NCBI GenBank assembly: GCA_028023455.1
Contig: JAQFVV010006312.1
Span: 2,006,163-2,070,162, forward strand
DNA length: 64,000 nucleotides
Reading direction: 5' to 3'
DNA from: Epiperipatus broadwayi
Lineage: Eukaryota > Onychophora > Udeonychophora > Euonychophora > Peripatidae
Of the stretch, positions 46,657 through 58,419 are shown piece after piece; positions within the stretch are counted from its first letter, which is position 1; each line of letters opens with the position of its first letter. Below the pieces are notes generated by a model, which was given only the letters and a program-made list of their open reading frames with translations, did not search any database and was not told the origin of the DNA. The position numbers and the translations under genes were made by a program.

Positions 46657-48638
46657 ATATATATATAATAACAGTAGCATCGTTTGAGTTCGTATTAAAG
46701 AAATGAAGAATGGTAAAGTTATCACATTGAGTTAAAACAGGAAAGGGCATAAAATGGAAAGCATACACTAAATAAAATAAATAAAAGATTGAGTGCATTA
46801 AGGCATATTATTGCTTATTTTAATAATCCAAGTTATAAACATGATATGCAATAAAACTACTTTAAAAATGTGTTATAAAAAGTCGTTCATATATATTAAT
46901 GTTTAAAGAAATATATTAACTTCTTGAATAATTATTTCAGAATTTTTAAATTATTTGAACTAGTTCAAAAATTCAATTCAAATTGACTTTAGCTGAATAA
47001 AAATTGATTGAAATATTACCAACCAATTGTAATTAAAATTAACATTTATTGAAGTATAAAGCAAGAAAGAGAAATAACATTAGATTTTTAATGACAAAAA
47101 ATATCAGTGAAAGTAAAATGTTTTATATTTGAAATACTTAAATACTATTTTATGCTGTTAAATAGTACTGAAATTGATATATAGGTTGACAATTGGATAT
47201 TATGAAATTGATTTTTGTTTATTTGAAACATAAACAACTTATTTTTCTTTATTTTAATTATTAATTTATGAAAAGTAGTTTTAAGATTGAAGAATCATTT
47301 TTTATTAACTTCAATTTTTATAATCTATAATGTGTTGAAAATAGAAAAAGAAAAATGTAATTATAAGTAAATTAATTCTTTAATATTTACTTTATTAATT
47401 AAATGAATTGTTAGTCAAAGACTGATTGAAAAACAAATGTTATCCAATAAACAAATTAACATGTTTTGGAAAAAAAAATAGTTGTTTCAATTTTAAGTAA
47501 GCACAAGTTGCTCACAGGGGAATATAAAAATATGTAGAAATAACAATAACACTAATGGGTTAGAATGAGTGATAGTAGCAATTGCATTTAGTTGCAGGTT
47601 TGTTGCTGTTAAAATTGAATCAGATGAAGATGAAATTTGTCATTAATCATCAATTAAACCCAAAGAACTGACAGAAGTCACTCAAAAGAAATAGTTAACA
47701 TTAAGTTTATTAATCAAACAAAACAAAGCCAATAATAAAAAAAACTTGTAAGTTTGCCAGAACAGCTATGAGAATGATTATTTGTCTTTTAATTTTTTAT
47801 AAAATAATTGATATGATTAATAAATGATTTTATGCAGTATATGCACAGATGAAATTATGTGGTATTTAATATCTATTAAATACAGCTAGAAATATATATA
47901 AGTAACCACACTACATAAAAATAAATTGTGTTGGGAGACATAAATGCCATTGTAAAAATGGATTTAGATATTTGTATAGGAATGCAACATAATTTAGTAT
48001 ATGCTTTAAATTTCTTTATCATTTCTGTAATTTGCTAGTTTCATTAAATTTATATGTTCAAAGTAGATAGCATTAAATATATCTCTTTTTTATTCAATTT
48101 TCAACTTGACTGTGTAACATATAGTTTATTTGTACATGTGATTGATGACTAAATATTTAGATATAGAAAAGAATTTGAAATGCTTTGAAATTGTGATAAT
48201 TTGCAATAACTTAATAGTAAGGATAGACAGATCAGTTCTTCGAATCCATAATGCAGTTCAGGAAATAAAAAAAAGTATTCCCATCTCAAAACAAATAAAG
48301 CTGATTTGAGCGAGTCAATCTTTTTTTTAGTCAGTCCAGATAAATAAATAAAAATTATTTGTGTTAGAGAAATATATTCAGGTCATCAGTATAATTTTAT
48401 TGAAATTGAATTATGTAAGTCAATGATGATGTATGATTATGACAATAATCTACTTATTGATCAATATTTGTACTGGATAAAATTTACTATTATACTTAAT
48501 CAAGAAATATTGCAGCAGAACGGAACATCCATTTTTATAAAATACAAAATGCCACACCACCACATTGAAGAGTTCTGAATATCATATGATTAACTTCATC
48601 ATCCTTGTCAGAATTTATACTCTAGCATCATGATCTTA
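46657..48638. other. AT-rich intron segment, no feature
   Basis: No exon or element recognised. Confidence 0.5.
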
Positions 48639-48962
48639 AGATGGCCATCAACTTTCATACTGAATTGGGTCCTGAAATGTGTATGAAAATTGAAATGTAC
48701 AAAAGTAGAACAATATAAAAAAAACATCAAAAAATATTTTTAAATTATTTATTTTTTAATGAGGTATATTAATATATACATAAATAACACTTTATTGATT
48801 AGTATCTGGTCTTTTCTTTCTAAATTTATCAAGAGATATTGGAATTGTACTCTTCTTTTTTTGATAAAAAGTTCCATAAAATGTTGTGTCTTTTTCTATT
48901 GCCATTCATACGAAATAGTGAATTGTATAAAAATAGCATGTATGAAAGTTGAGGACCACCTG
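48639..48962. mobile_element. MITE with TA target duplication (Tc1/mariner/pogo-like)
   Basis: The left end AGATGGCCATCAACTTTCAT and right end GTATGAAAGTTGAGGACCAC, closing CTG, are inverted complements. TA precedes 48639 and follows 48962, as expected for insertion by the Tc1/mariner superfamily. The body of about 324 bp has no transposase. The internal 78-codon plus-strand frame is T-rich and not protein-like. Confidence 0.75.
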
Positions 48963-49187
48963 TATAACATTAAAATGTTGAATGTGATGAAATAATCCAA
49001 ACATCTATACTTTAGGTTGTGAAATAAAATAAGCATAAAGAATCCAAAAAATGCTTGATTGATTTTAATGTAATATTTATGTCATACCTTATTACAATTT
49101 TATAATATAAAAAATAGATGTCACAATTAGTGTATTTTAATACATTCAATCCGCAATCTTAATATTATTATATATTCTTAACAAGTT
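48963..49187. other. Short AT-rich gap between MITE and RTE fragment
   Basis: No structure recognised. Confidence 0.5.
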
Positions 49188-49790
49188 AACAGTTACAAAT
49201 ACCTTGGTCAGATTATTAATACAGATGGAAACATAATGGATGAAATTAATCATAGAATTAAACTTGGTTGGAGTACTTTTAGTAGAAATAACTTGATACT
49301 AAAAGGAAATATGCCTATATGTTTGAAAAGGAAAGTTTTTAATAAATGTGTTTTACCAGTTCTTACTTATGGATCTGAGACTTGAGCACTTAATAGAAGA
49401 ACAATACAGAGACTTCAGACCATTTAAAGAAGTATGGAGAGATGCATGTTGGGAGTAACAAGAAGAGATCGAAAACACAATATATGGGTAAGAGAACAAA
49501 CATGTGTTATTGACCTCATTGATAAAATTAAAAGACTTAAATGGAGTTGGGCTGGACATATTGTTAGAAGAGATGATAATAGATGGACAATTGAAATCTT
49601 AAACTGGATTCCAAGAGATTGTAAAAGACCCAAAAAGAGACCACATGTGATATGGATGAATGAAAAAAAAAGTGTGTAAGGGTGAAGTGGAGAAGAGAAG
49701 CTAAAGATCGGAGAAGATGGATTGAGCTTTGAGAGACCTTCATCCTGCAATGGATTGATAATGGTTGATGATGGTGATGATGATGATATA
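49188..49790 (+). mobile_element. RTE-type LINE, 5'-truncated 3' fragment
   Basis: One frame from 49188 to 49679 reads SYKYLGQIINTDGNIMDEIN, KVFNKCVLPVLTYGSET, MERCMLGVTRRDR, RLKWSWAGHIVRRDDNRWT and CKRPKKRPHVIW, the RT C-terminal region of RTE/BovB-like LINEs. It is interrupted by two in-frame stops: TGA at the Trp of SETWAL, and TAA at a Gln position. Past 49679 a shifted frame reads RWIEL and ETFILQWIDNG. The 3' end is a GATGAT repeat (about 49761-49788), a typical RTE tail. The start at 49188 inside the RT marks 5' truncation. Confidence 0.88.
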
Positions 49791-52440
49791 ACATAAAAAT
49801 ATCTAAACAAATTAACTTAAAATAATAAGTAATGACTTATTCTATAAAGTGGCGAAAATAGCAAAAAAAATATTATGTCATTAAAATACTTTCAATTATA
49901 AGATAAAAGGCATTTATCATCTCTCACATAAAATAACTATACAATAAGAGGATTTAATAATCTCTCATATAAATATATATTTCTGTGTATTATGATGCTA
50001 AGCGCAAGAAAGCCACTATTTAAATTATACATATAACAATTCAAGTTTCCCTTAATTAGAATGCATATATCTGTAACAACATATTAAACATTAAAATAGT
50101 CTCTTTTACCTTTGAAACAATGCATTTAGAGAATGTAAAGTTAATAATAATAATAACTTCGATGATCTATATAACCCTTACTAAGTGTAACTACTAACAT
50201 ATTAAACTAAACCATTCACACCAAAAATTATATATATATATAATGTTTGCAAACATATGTATTATCGTAAAAAAATTTTTTTTAAAAAAATGTGGGACGA
50301 AAGCTAAAAAAAAAATACAGATCAATAATTCATAATAAAAATTATTGGCAATAATAATGTGTTTATTTCTTTTTTTTATAAAGTTCTAGGTTTAAAATTC
50401 AAGTCTGTTTTTCAGTTGATTTACCCAATGATATTTATTGACAGATTAGAAAAGATGAATATTGTAAAAGAAAGTTTAATTAAGATTGAATTTAAAAATT
50501 TTTGCAAATAAATAGTCTATTGTCCATGAAGACTTGTTATGTGATAATTATAACTGGATGTAAACAATTAGTGAGATTCTCAGAAATGTTGATAATATTT
50601 TAATTCAGGTGATGACATTTTCCCTCTGGATATATTTAGGAACTCTAACTTTTTTGATGACTTGACTTAAAGAGAGATAAAATTTTTTGGTCCCCTTTTT
50701 TTAGAAAGACTTTTTCATATTTATTTTACAATTATGTCCTTAATATCAACAGTAAGACAGGTGATTGGAATAGAGACTTTGCAATCCCTGGGTCTATTTT
50801 GTTTAGCTAACCAATGTCTTTTCCAAAAAAAAAAAAAAAAGATTTGGCTATATTGAAAGTTTATTGATAAGTAACTAAGATTTTCTTTTAAGAGTAAATG
50901 ATTCCCTTACGTTAAATCTCATGACATCCAAATTTCCATAGTTTAAGTAATTATTTTCTAAAACCCACACAATGCCAACATTTTTTTTCTTGATTCTCTT
51001 CAGATGTCCACACACACTTTGTAATTACTTAGAACACCATTGCATTCAAATAATACTAAAAATAACTTTAAAGTAAATAATAATAAAAAATAAATAATTT
51101 TATATAAATTTATTAAAATTTAAGTTAACATCTCTCATTATTATTTACATCTAACTTAAAATGCAGTCTATTTATTGACTATCCATGCACACACACTCTT
51201 TTATTAATCATAATTACAATACTTTCTTACAATACCAAATCTATTATTTCAATTATAGTCTTTTTTTAATATTTAAAACAACATTTCACTTAAATATGAA
51301 TAAAAGAAGATTTTAATTTTACAAACTTTGTACAATTAATTAGCTTGAAATGAAAAAAAAAAAACCCCACAAATTTATATGCTCAACATAAAATAGACAT
51401 TACAGCTTTTATTTTTAGAATTAGATTTATGATAACAACTATATATGATTAATAAAATGAATATTTTTTTAAAGATCATGTATTTTTTTAATTCATAATG
51501 AGGGGTAACATCTATAATATAATATATAAATAATAATATTTAAATCATAATGTAATCACAAATATGTATTGCTTTCAAAGCATAGCTAAGCAATATTAAA
51601 TATTAATCCCACAATAATTATTATGACAAAAATACTTTAAGGAAATTTAGTTTTAAAAAACTTTTAGTATAAAATAATTATTATAAGTATTGAACACTTA
51701 AAGTTGTCTTTTATTTACAAATGTTATTAACAAATATGTATATAAAACATTTTTTATTTTATTTTATTTTATAAAGACTGACACTTGAAATCATGCACTT
51801 ATAAACACTTTTATCAATTTATGAAACTGTAATCATGTATTTTTCCTGATAAAGAGTAAAACTGAGCAATATTATAATTCCTTTGTATAATTTCATGAAA
51901 TAACTGATATATCAAATTGCATGCTATTACGGTCTAGAAGGCCAAGTGTCAATTCAAGCACTCAAAAAACAGGCTAAGTATAATAGAGAATATTGTCAAC
52001 AGAACATTAGCTTAAGTCAATTACTGTAAATCTTACAGGTCAAAATACATGGTAAAACACAATAAATTATAATAGTGCTGCTACTTAAAGAATATAAAAG
52101 TTGAAATAACATTGAAAGAAAATTAAAAAAAAGTTAAAAATATATTATTGTAATATTATAGTTGATATAAATTTATGCAAAGTTGAATTAATGCTAACAT
52201 TGTGCAATTTACTAAACATTATATGTGAGTATATATAATAGATTTACATTTTATAGTTTAATATAGTTTAATATTTAAATCTATTTTAATGAGAACAAAT
52301 GCATGACATATAGATTAATGGTATTATAACTAAATAAGTTATCAGATAACACTTAGAACACTAGTAAAATAAATTATTTTGATTAAATATATAAAAATTC
52401 TTATCTACAGGATTTCTGTAACAAGAGATCTTTAGTCTAG
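49791..52440. other. AT-rich intron segment, no feature
   Basis: Only A/T-rich DNA with homopolymer runs (for example A15 near 50826) was seen. Confidence 0.5.
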
Positions 52441-52443
52441 ATC

Positions 52444-54385
52444 AGTGTTTTCCAAATTGGATGGTATCACCCCCTAGCAGGTGGTGAAGACTTCTAGGGG
52501 AGCATTAATGGGTTCAAAAGCATTTGGGAGGGTGTTCAGATTGTCTAGCCTTTTCTCCAGATGCAGTCATCATCAGATTTAAGTAGCTCTCAAACCACCA
52601 ATTTTTATGTTATTTTGCCGATTTTATGATTATTTTATAAATTGTTTATATGCAAGAATATATAAAAAAGGGGGATAGAGTAATTGTAAATGTTTTGCAC
52701 ATTTTGATGGGTTTTTTCTTCATTAACAAGTTAAAAAGAATGCAGGTTATTAATGTATGACTAATTTTAAATTTTACTAATAGATAGAAGTGGTCATCCT
52801 ATGCATTATATTTTTTGTTAAAAAAATAAAGTAATTTAAGGCCAATATCAGTTGAGAGAATCTAAAAATTTGTCATATCTCAGATTTTTTTTTTTTTTTT
52901 TTGAATCTTTTGTAAAGATGAAAAAAGCTATTTCCATTGTATTAAAATTAGAAACTATATGTAAAATGGAACCCCTTAAAGAATTAAAAGAGTCTGAGTA
53001 GAAAATGAAAGAAGTGAAAGATAAAAAGGTATAAAAAGCTATATCAATAGTGTTATGATCAAATATCCAAGAAATTGGAGATAATGGCTGTAATAGTGAA
53101 AAAGGGATACTCAATTTGTATTGCTATAGGTGTGCTATAAAAGGTTTACAACAGGTGATAGAGGGGTCTCTTTTGAGTTTATTGTTTTCCTTGCTATGTT
53201 TTGTTTGTTTGGGCAGTTAAGGGTTTGCTAAACTAAGAGAAATATTATAGTTATAAAGCAGTGGAGAACTTTATGAAAGAAGGCAGAGCTGAGCCTCTGT
53301 TCAGAATTGCATGATTGACTCTTGGTTGGTTGCTATCATTATTATAAAGATTTCTAGAGAAAGCTGAGAAATATAGAAATGCCTAAATTTTATCATTAAA
53401 ATGCTAATGAAGTAAACTCCCAATGTTAGTGCACCAGCCAGACTCCTATGCTGCCATTGTGATGATGATGATGATGATGATGATGAATACCTTAATGCCT
53501 ACATTTTGCTGTGAAGAAGGGAATCCCTCACCATCTTGTTGTCTTGGTCTTCACATTTAAAAGTTACTAAGTCCAGAGATGGTTAATGGAAAAACACCAG
53601 AAGAAAGCCAAATGGTGTACTTTTTTTATTTATTTATTATCATTATGTCTTGTTGCTATAAATTTTATTGTATTTTTTTTTGTTTCTCTATAAATTATTA
53701 TTTTATTTTTTTTACTTTAAAACAGTTCTATCAAATTAATTCTGGAATGCTTGTGTGGAATACTTGTGTGTTGTTATTGTTTGCTTTTAACATACTGTTC
53801 TATTTGAAAAAAGAGAAACTTACTTTGTGTGATATTATTATTTTTGTAATTTCTGCATGTGATTATTAAAAATTTATTGACATGCTGATTTGTTTTTTTT
53901 AATATTTATTTTGTTGGCAGTTGTATTTCCTTTCTGAAAGTGTTTTTTCTTCTCAAAAGTGGCACTTAAAGGTAAGGTTTAGGTTCAACCTTTCAAAGAT
54001 ATACACTGCCTAAAACTTCATGGAACCAATTAGCAGGGTATTAGAGTTTTGGATAGAGAAAAATCAGGAAATATAATCAATTTTGGTCTGATTTCACTCA
54101 TTTAAACTTAAATTTAATAGCTTTAAATTTTGTTTTTTCCTTCTTGTTATTGATATTGACTTTATGTTGATGCCTTATTTTGATGCATGATATTGACATC
54201 ATATTATATCTTGTATGCATTGTATGAATTACAGGGTAGGTATCATCCAGTACAATATCATTAGTTGCTATTTATGTCAAAAATATCAAACAGATTGAAT
54301 GCGGAAAACTGATATACTTAGGGGGGGGGGGGCATTACAAAATTATGTCTTGCAAAGGGGGCAGTGACCTGGTTTAGAGTAATAA
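52444..54385. mobile_element. Possible hAT-type element relic
   Basis: The left side CAGTGTTTTCCAAATTGGAT followed by CACCCCCTAGCAGGTGGTGA resembles hAT ends (CAGTGnTTCCCAAACTGGGG then a C-rich stretch). About 1.9 kb away a G-rich stretch (G11, then AAAGGGGGCAGTGACCTGG, about 54355-54373) could be the decayed right end. The right TIR match is weak, and no transposase was identified between. Confidence 0.35.
53458..53486. repeat. (GAT)n microsatellite
   Basis: Nine or so GAT/ATG triplets follow CTGCCATTGT. A similar triplet tail ends the RTE fragment at 49.8 kb, so this could be the scar of another RTE-type 3' end. Confidence 0.85.
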
Positions 54386-54714
54386 AAATTAACAGTAGCT
54401 CACTTTAAACTAATGTTTGTTATGGTTTAGTGCAATAACATAATTTTGAACTTTAGGGATCAAAGTCTATGGACTGTGGCTTAGGTCTATGATTTTTCCT
54501 GCTGAGACTTCTTACAAACTTACTAAATGATGTTAATTGATTATTGTCTATTATCACCCGATGCCTTACAATTTTTTGTTATGAAGTCAGTTAGCTTAAT
54601 TTAAAATAAATATAAGCTAATTCTATAAGAGTTTTTTTTTTTTGCACATATTTTCATCTTTTACCTAATAAAATACTTTTAAAACAATCCTAAATTGTAT
54701 ATATTTGCTATATA
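53487..54714. other. Intron segment, no gene recognised
   Basis: T-rich; one 96-codon plus-strand frame near 53579 is Phe/Tyr/Cys-rich and not convincing as a protein. Confidence 0.45.
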
Positions 54715-55330
54715 TGTGGGGAAATGTGATTATGTGTAATAATTGTATGAGATAGAATGGATGGCTGAAGATTGCTTGAAAGTCTGTGTTCAAATCCCCT
54801 ATATTACATCTATATTCCAGATATATAAAATATGCTTGCATTTAAAATAATCTATATTCCAGATATATAAAATATGCTTGCATTTAAAATATTGCAAATT
54901 CAGCATGTATCCTGCCCATGAGGGGTCAGAGTGACTTAAGGTCAACATGCACATGACAATAATATTGGCATTAACAAGGGATTTGGGCATTCCATCATCA
55001 GATTTTCAATGGTAGGGATGGCTGAACAGTTGGAGGGTGAAGTAGACTGAAGCATGTACATTAAAGTGTGAAGATTTTCTATCTTAATATAAACTGAGCA
55101 CTGATTATGTATATATGTGAGAGATAATGATTTGGTCCAACTGATGAGTGCTGGTTCAGTATGAAATACATATATTGAATATCTTTTTTTTCACATGTGT
55201 GTGGTCATGTGTATCAATTGTTTGAAATTACATGGATGATTGAAGGGAATTTGAAAGACAGTTCTTCTAGACACCAGGTATATAAAATATACTTGTATTT
55301 AAAATATAATATTCTTAAGTAAATTAATAG
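54715..55330 (+). repeat. Family A dispersed repeat, forward, more than one unit
   Basis: ATGAGATAGAATGGATGGCT leads to box B-like GTTCAAATCCCC (54788-54799), then GAGTGACTTAAGGTCAACAT, CATTCCATCATCAGATTTTC, AAACTGAGCACTGATTA and GATAATGATTTGGTCCAACT, and ends GCTGGTTCAGTATGAAAT. A second unit starts near 55175. It contains an exact 42-bp tandem duplication (54809 and 54851, each starting TCTATATTCCAGATATATAA). Confidence 0.7.
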
Positions 55331-55465
55331 CTTTATTCTCATATATACAAACACACATGTACATTTACTATACACAGTACATATATTATGATTTTTTAAA
55401 TCTGCTGTACATTATATGTATGTTTAAAGATACTCTTTTTTACATTTCTTTTTTTTTTTTTGCAG

Positions 55466-55636
55466 AATTTCTCCTAACCTTAGGTCAATTGTATACAGAT
55501 TTGGTATGTATAATGGAGGAACTGAAGATGACTGGAAATATGTGTGGAACAAAAGCAAAGAAGCAACAACATCACAAGAACAATTGCTTTTATATTATGG
55601 TATGGCTTCAGTTAACAACACTGAACTTTTACAAAG
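55466..55636 (+). CDS. M1 aminopeptidase exon 5 of 5 in window
   Basis: A strong acceptor, T-tract plus TTGCAG, precedes AATTTCTCC; the donor is CAAAG|GTAACA. The first base completes an Arg codon and the exon ends with two bases of the next. It reads ISPNLRSIVYRFGMYNGG, TEDDWKYVWNKSKEATTSQE and QLLLYYGMASVNNTELLQ. This matches the family block I.P.LR..VY..G...G...W...W..Y......E...LL.ALA....LLQR near the end of the helical domain. At least one further coding exon must follow, but none was found up to the second LINE at 61.1 kb. Confidence 0.92.
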
Positions 55637-55893
55637 GTAACATTTAGCACTTACTCAAATGGGCTTATGTGTGTGTGCATATATCAATATGTATAATGTG
55701 TATATAAAATTTTAATGGATTCAATATTAGTTTTAGAAACCCTTCTAATCTTAATCAAATGTTGAACAATGCAAGATAAATTATCTCCAGACTAATCTCT
55801 TTAAATAGTTTATAAAGTTGAATGCAATGTTCCAATATGTAACGCAATTTACTATGATGAGTCTTCTACCAACTGTGCTACAAGATTAGCACA

Positions 55894-55986
55894 GCACATA
55901 TATATATATATATATATATATATGTGCTATGCTATATATACTTTAGGACATTTATATATATATATATATATATAAATGTCCTAAAG
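55894..55986. repeat. Two adjacent (TA)n-cored hairpins
   Basis: AGCACA(TA)nTGTGCT at 55891-55928 is followed by CTTTAGGACATTTA(TA)n ending TAAATGTCCTAAAG at 55941-55986. Both are perfect palindromes. Confidence 0.9.
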
Positions 55987-56254
55987 TAGACTCCAATATT
56001 AAGTATATATATCTAGAACATGAAATCGAGTCTGGCCACAAATTTGATCCAATTAAAATTAAAGGCAATTGGAGCTGAGTGCAATGATTGAAAAAGAAAA
56101 TATAAAGAGGCATGTTTATTCCAAATAACATCAAAACAATAACAAGAAAGCCTCATGCATTGCATTATCATGTAAATGGTAAGTTTAAATTATTTAACTT
56201 ATAAATTCTGTTTATTTAAATATATGGTATTGTCTATACTAAATTTAATGTAAC

Positions 56255-56370
56255 TAGAGAGAACTCGAATTCAGACTTTCATCTCCCTACAGCTTTCTAC
56301 TTCATCTTGTCAATCAATTCACGTGATCACATACATGAGAAAAAGGTAAATTATCTCCAATATACTATAA
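56255..56370 (-). repeat. Family A fragment, reverse
   Basis: GAATTCAGACTTTCATCTCC, ACTTCATCTTGTCAATCAAT, GTGATCACATACATGAGAAA and TTATCTCCAATATAC match the box-containing end of family A in reverse. Confidence 0.6.
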
Positions 56371-56960
56371 CAGTTGGTGGAATCTCCCTAACCTAATCTG
56401 CCATACAATGCACCACCCGGCCATTTGAACCTAGAAAATGTATATAATAGGCAGATACGCACAGGAAGTTACTCTTTTATAGAACTGAAAGCACCAGTCA
56501 CTAACTGAGGGAGAAGCTGAGCTTAAATTATCACACTGTATATTCATCTAATTATGAATTTTAAATATTATTAATAAAATATATAAAATAAGTTACAGCC
56601 AAAATTAATTCAACAAAACATTTTATTATAATGCACTCCCACATTAAAAGGAAAATTTCTGAAAATTAAATTAACTAAATATATTTGATTTAAATTATAT
56701 GCACAGGTGGAAGCATTTAATTGATTTAATACAATTTTTAATATTTTACTAAGTGTGAATATGCTACATAGATTACATATATAACCAATCCAATCCCTTT
56801 TAAACCTTAGGTTAAAATCTTGTGGTTAAACAAACACTAGCTTACTGATATACCAATGTGACCAATGCAAAATGAGATTATTAGCATAACACAGTCATGC
56901 TAATAGGAATTTACATCTGTAACATGATATCCTTGGGAAATAATGAAACATGATAGAAAG
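56371..56960. other. Intron or flank segment, no feature
   Basis: A patch near 56390-56540 is less AT-rich but unassigned. Confidence 0.45.
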
Positions 56961-57108
56961 GAATGAGCATCTTCCCTATGATCATTAATAAATTTCACCA
57001 ACAGACAAGAATGATCCACTGCCCAATTGGTGAAGGAATGAGCATCTTTCCCATGATCATTAATAAATTTCACCAACAGACAAGAATGATCCACTGCCCA
57101 ATTGGTGA
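56961..57108. repeat. 75-bp tandem duplication, two copies
   Basis: GAATGAGCATCTT starts at 56961 and 57036, and the 75-bp units differ at about two positions. The period is a multiple of three, so both strands keep short open frames with a 25-residue repeat; these frames are otherwise not gene-like. Confidence 0.93.
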
Positions 57109-57639
57109 TACAAAAATGAAATTATTGAAAATATATAAAAAAGATGCTCTGTAAAAGAGAATAGCAGTCTTTGCCAGCTTACTGTCCCAATCAGAGTGTA
57201 AGAAAATTAATGGCATAAAAAATATATCTATGACCATTGACAATGTGATGACTACACTTTTTGGCCATATGTTCAGGTGGGTATTATGCTCTGTATGCTA
57301 CTATGGTTCAAAGGAACGATTATCTAATGCACCTACTCAGATTACATTGACATAAAACATCCATACAGCTATCCACTAGCACTGATTTAACTACGAAGCA
57401 ATTAACAAACCTTAAACTAACAATCTTAGAATCTATGCAGCCATTTACACTTATTTTTAAATTATTAATTTAAAAGAAATTACAAGAATGGAAATGATAT
57501 CAAACACATATATAAAAATATAATAAATAATTTAAAATTTTGGTCAGATAAAAGATTTCTTTTAAAATTAAATGTCTTTTAAAATTACTACTTGAAAAAG
57601 TTTGTATTATATAATTAATGTTCATATTTCAACAAAAGT

Positions 57640-58100
57640 TTATACTTTCCAAAGTTGTTGATAAAGTCTGTCTTTGCAGTCCTTGACACAATTCAAAGTT
57701 CTTTCCATTTCATATTGTTCTAGGTGGAGACAAGTCCATTGCTGGCCAGTTTCCAAGAACCATCACTCTAAAGACTGCCTCAGCTGAAGCAAATATGGGA
57801 AACGTAATTTATTGCATGCTCTCTACATTTTGGAAATCCACAATACACTTATAAATATATTTAAATAAGACACAATTAGCATGAGCAATCCAAATCTGAT
57901 TCTCAACTTCAAAGTTTTCTTTTTATATCTTTGTGAATTCTTATCATCAAATTCCAGGATCGATTTTGCCTGGCTTGGCATTTTTCTTATTGGTGATGAT
58001 GACTTTTCTCTGCGGACCATGTGTTTATTTTCAGCGTTATTGGTCAGATTTTTTTTAGATCTGAAACTCAAAATTTTATCACCAGTATTTTTTTAATTTA
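57640..58100 (-). other. Unassigned patch of balanced composition
   Basis: 57700-57810 and 57880-58080 have more G and C and fewer runs than the surroundings. A minus-strand frame (58071-57823) is Lys/Arg/Ser-rich (KHMVRREKSSSPIRKMPSQA). I cannot name it. It could be part of an unrecognised transposable element or a retrocopied UTR. Confidence 0.3.
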
Positions 58101-58419
58101 TCTCTTATCTGACTTTATACCCAAGGGTTTGCTTGCAATTATGTCAATATAGAAAATAATTTCCATTCTAAGATTAGAAATAACGAATTAACAATTTTTT
58201 ATTATTATTCTTTTATATTAAAACAACCTTGTTTTTAGATTTTAAACTTTAAAGAATTATACAATTAGTTTGCCATCTGTGCATTATATATATATATTAA
58301 TTTAAATAAAATTATTAAATTCTCTTTATATATATATTTTTACTTGAGAGTGATTTTATATTTTTTTCTACTTTTATTTGAAAGTGATGTAACATCATAT
58401 ACTTATTCCATCACAATAC
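58101..58419. other. AT-rich segment, no feature
   Basis: T- and TA-rich sequence only. Confidence 0.5.

Larger units (their letters stand above)
14125..55636 (+). other. M1-family aminopeptidase gene, internal part (5 exons seen)
   Basis: Five exons join with matching phases: exon 1 ends at phase 0, exon 2 is 0 to 0, exon 3 is 0 to 2, exons 4 and 5 are 2 to 2. Every acceptor is AG and every donor is GT. The joined product covers GYYRVNYD, AADRSHFLDDVF, YLNYNITL, VPWITAVTELSY, CLDNARALFNSW, PNLRSIVYRFG and EQLLLYYGMA in the order found in the C-terminal half of aminopeptidase N-like proteins. These are cell-surface zinc exopeptidases that trim N-terminal residues from peptides. The introns are 14388, 12919, 2812 and 10705 bp. 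The catalytic exons and the C-terminal end were not found in the window. Confidence 0.88.

Noticed and set aside
49353-49810. Three overlapping minus-strand frames, one with a His run
   Set aside because: They are antisense to the RTE RT fragment; the His run is the complement of the GAT tail.
53579-53869. 96-codon hydrophobic frame
   Set aside because: It has the same T-rich composition effect and no recognisable domain.
54320-54385. Definite right terminus of an hAT element
   Set aside because: The G-rich stretch is suggestive, but the complement of the left terminal repeat is too weak to assert, so the element is kept only at low confidence.
56961-57108. CRISPR-like or protein repeat array
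   Set aside because: There are only two direct units with no spacer, in a eukaryotic AT-rich intron or flank. It is an ordinary tandem duplication.
57730-57800. Next aminopeptidase exon after TTGTTCTAG
   Set aside because: The translation in the required phase does not match the expected C-terminal segment of the family and reaches a stop.
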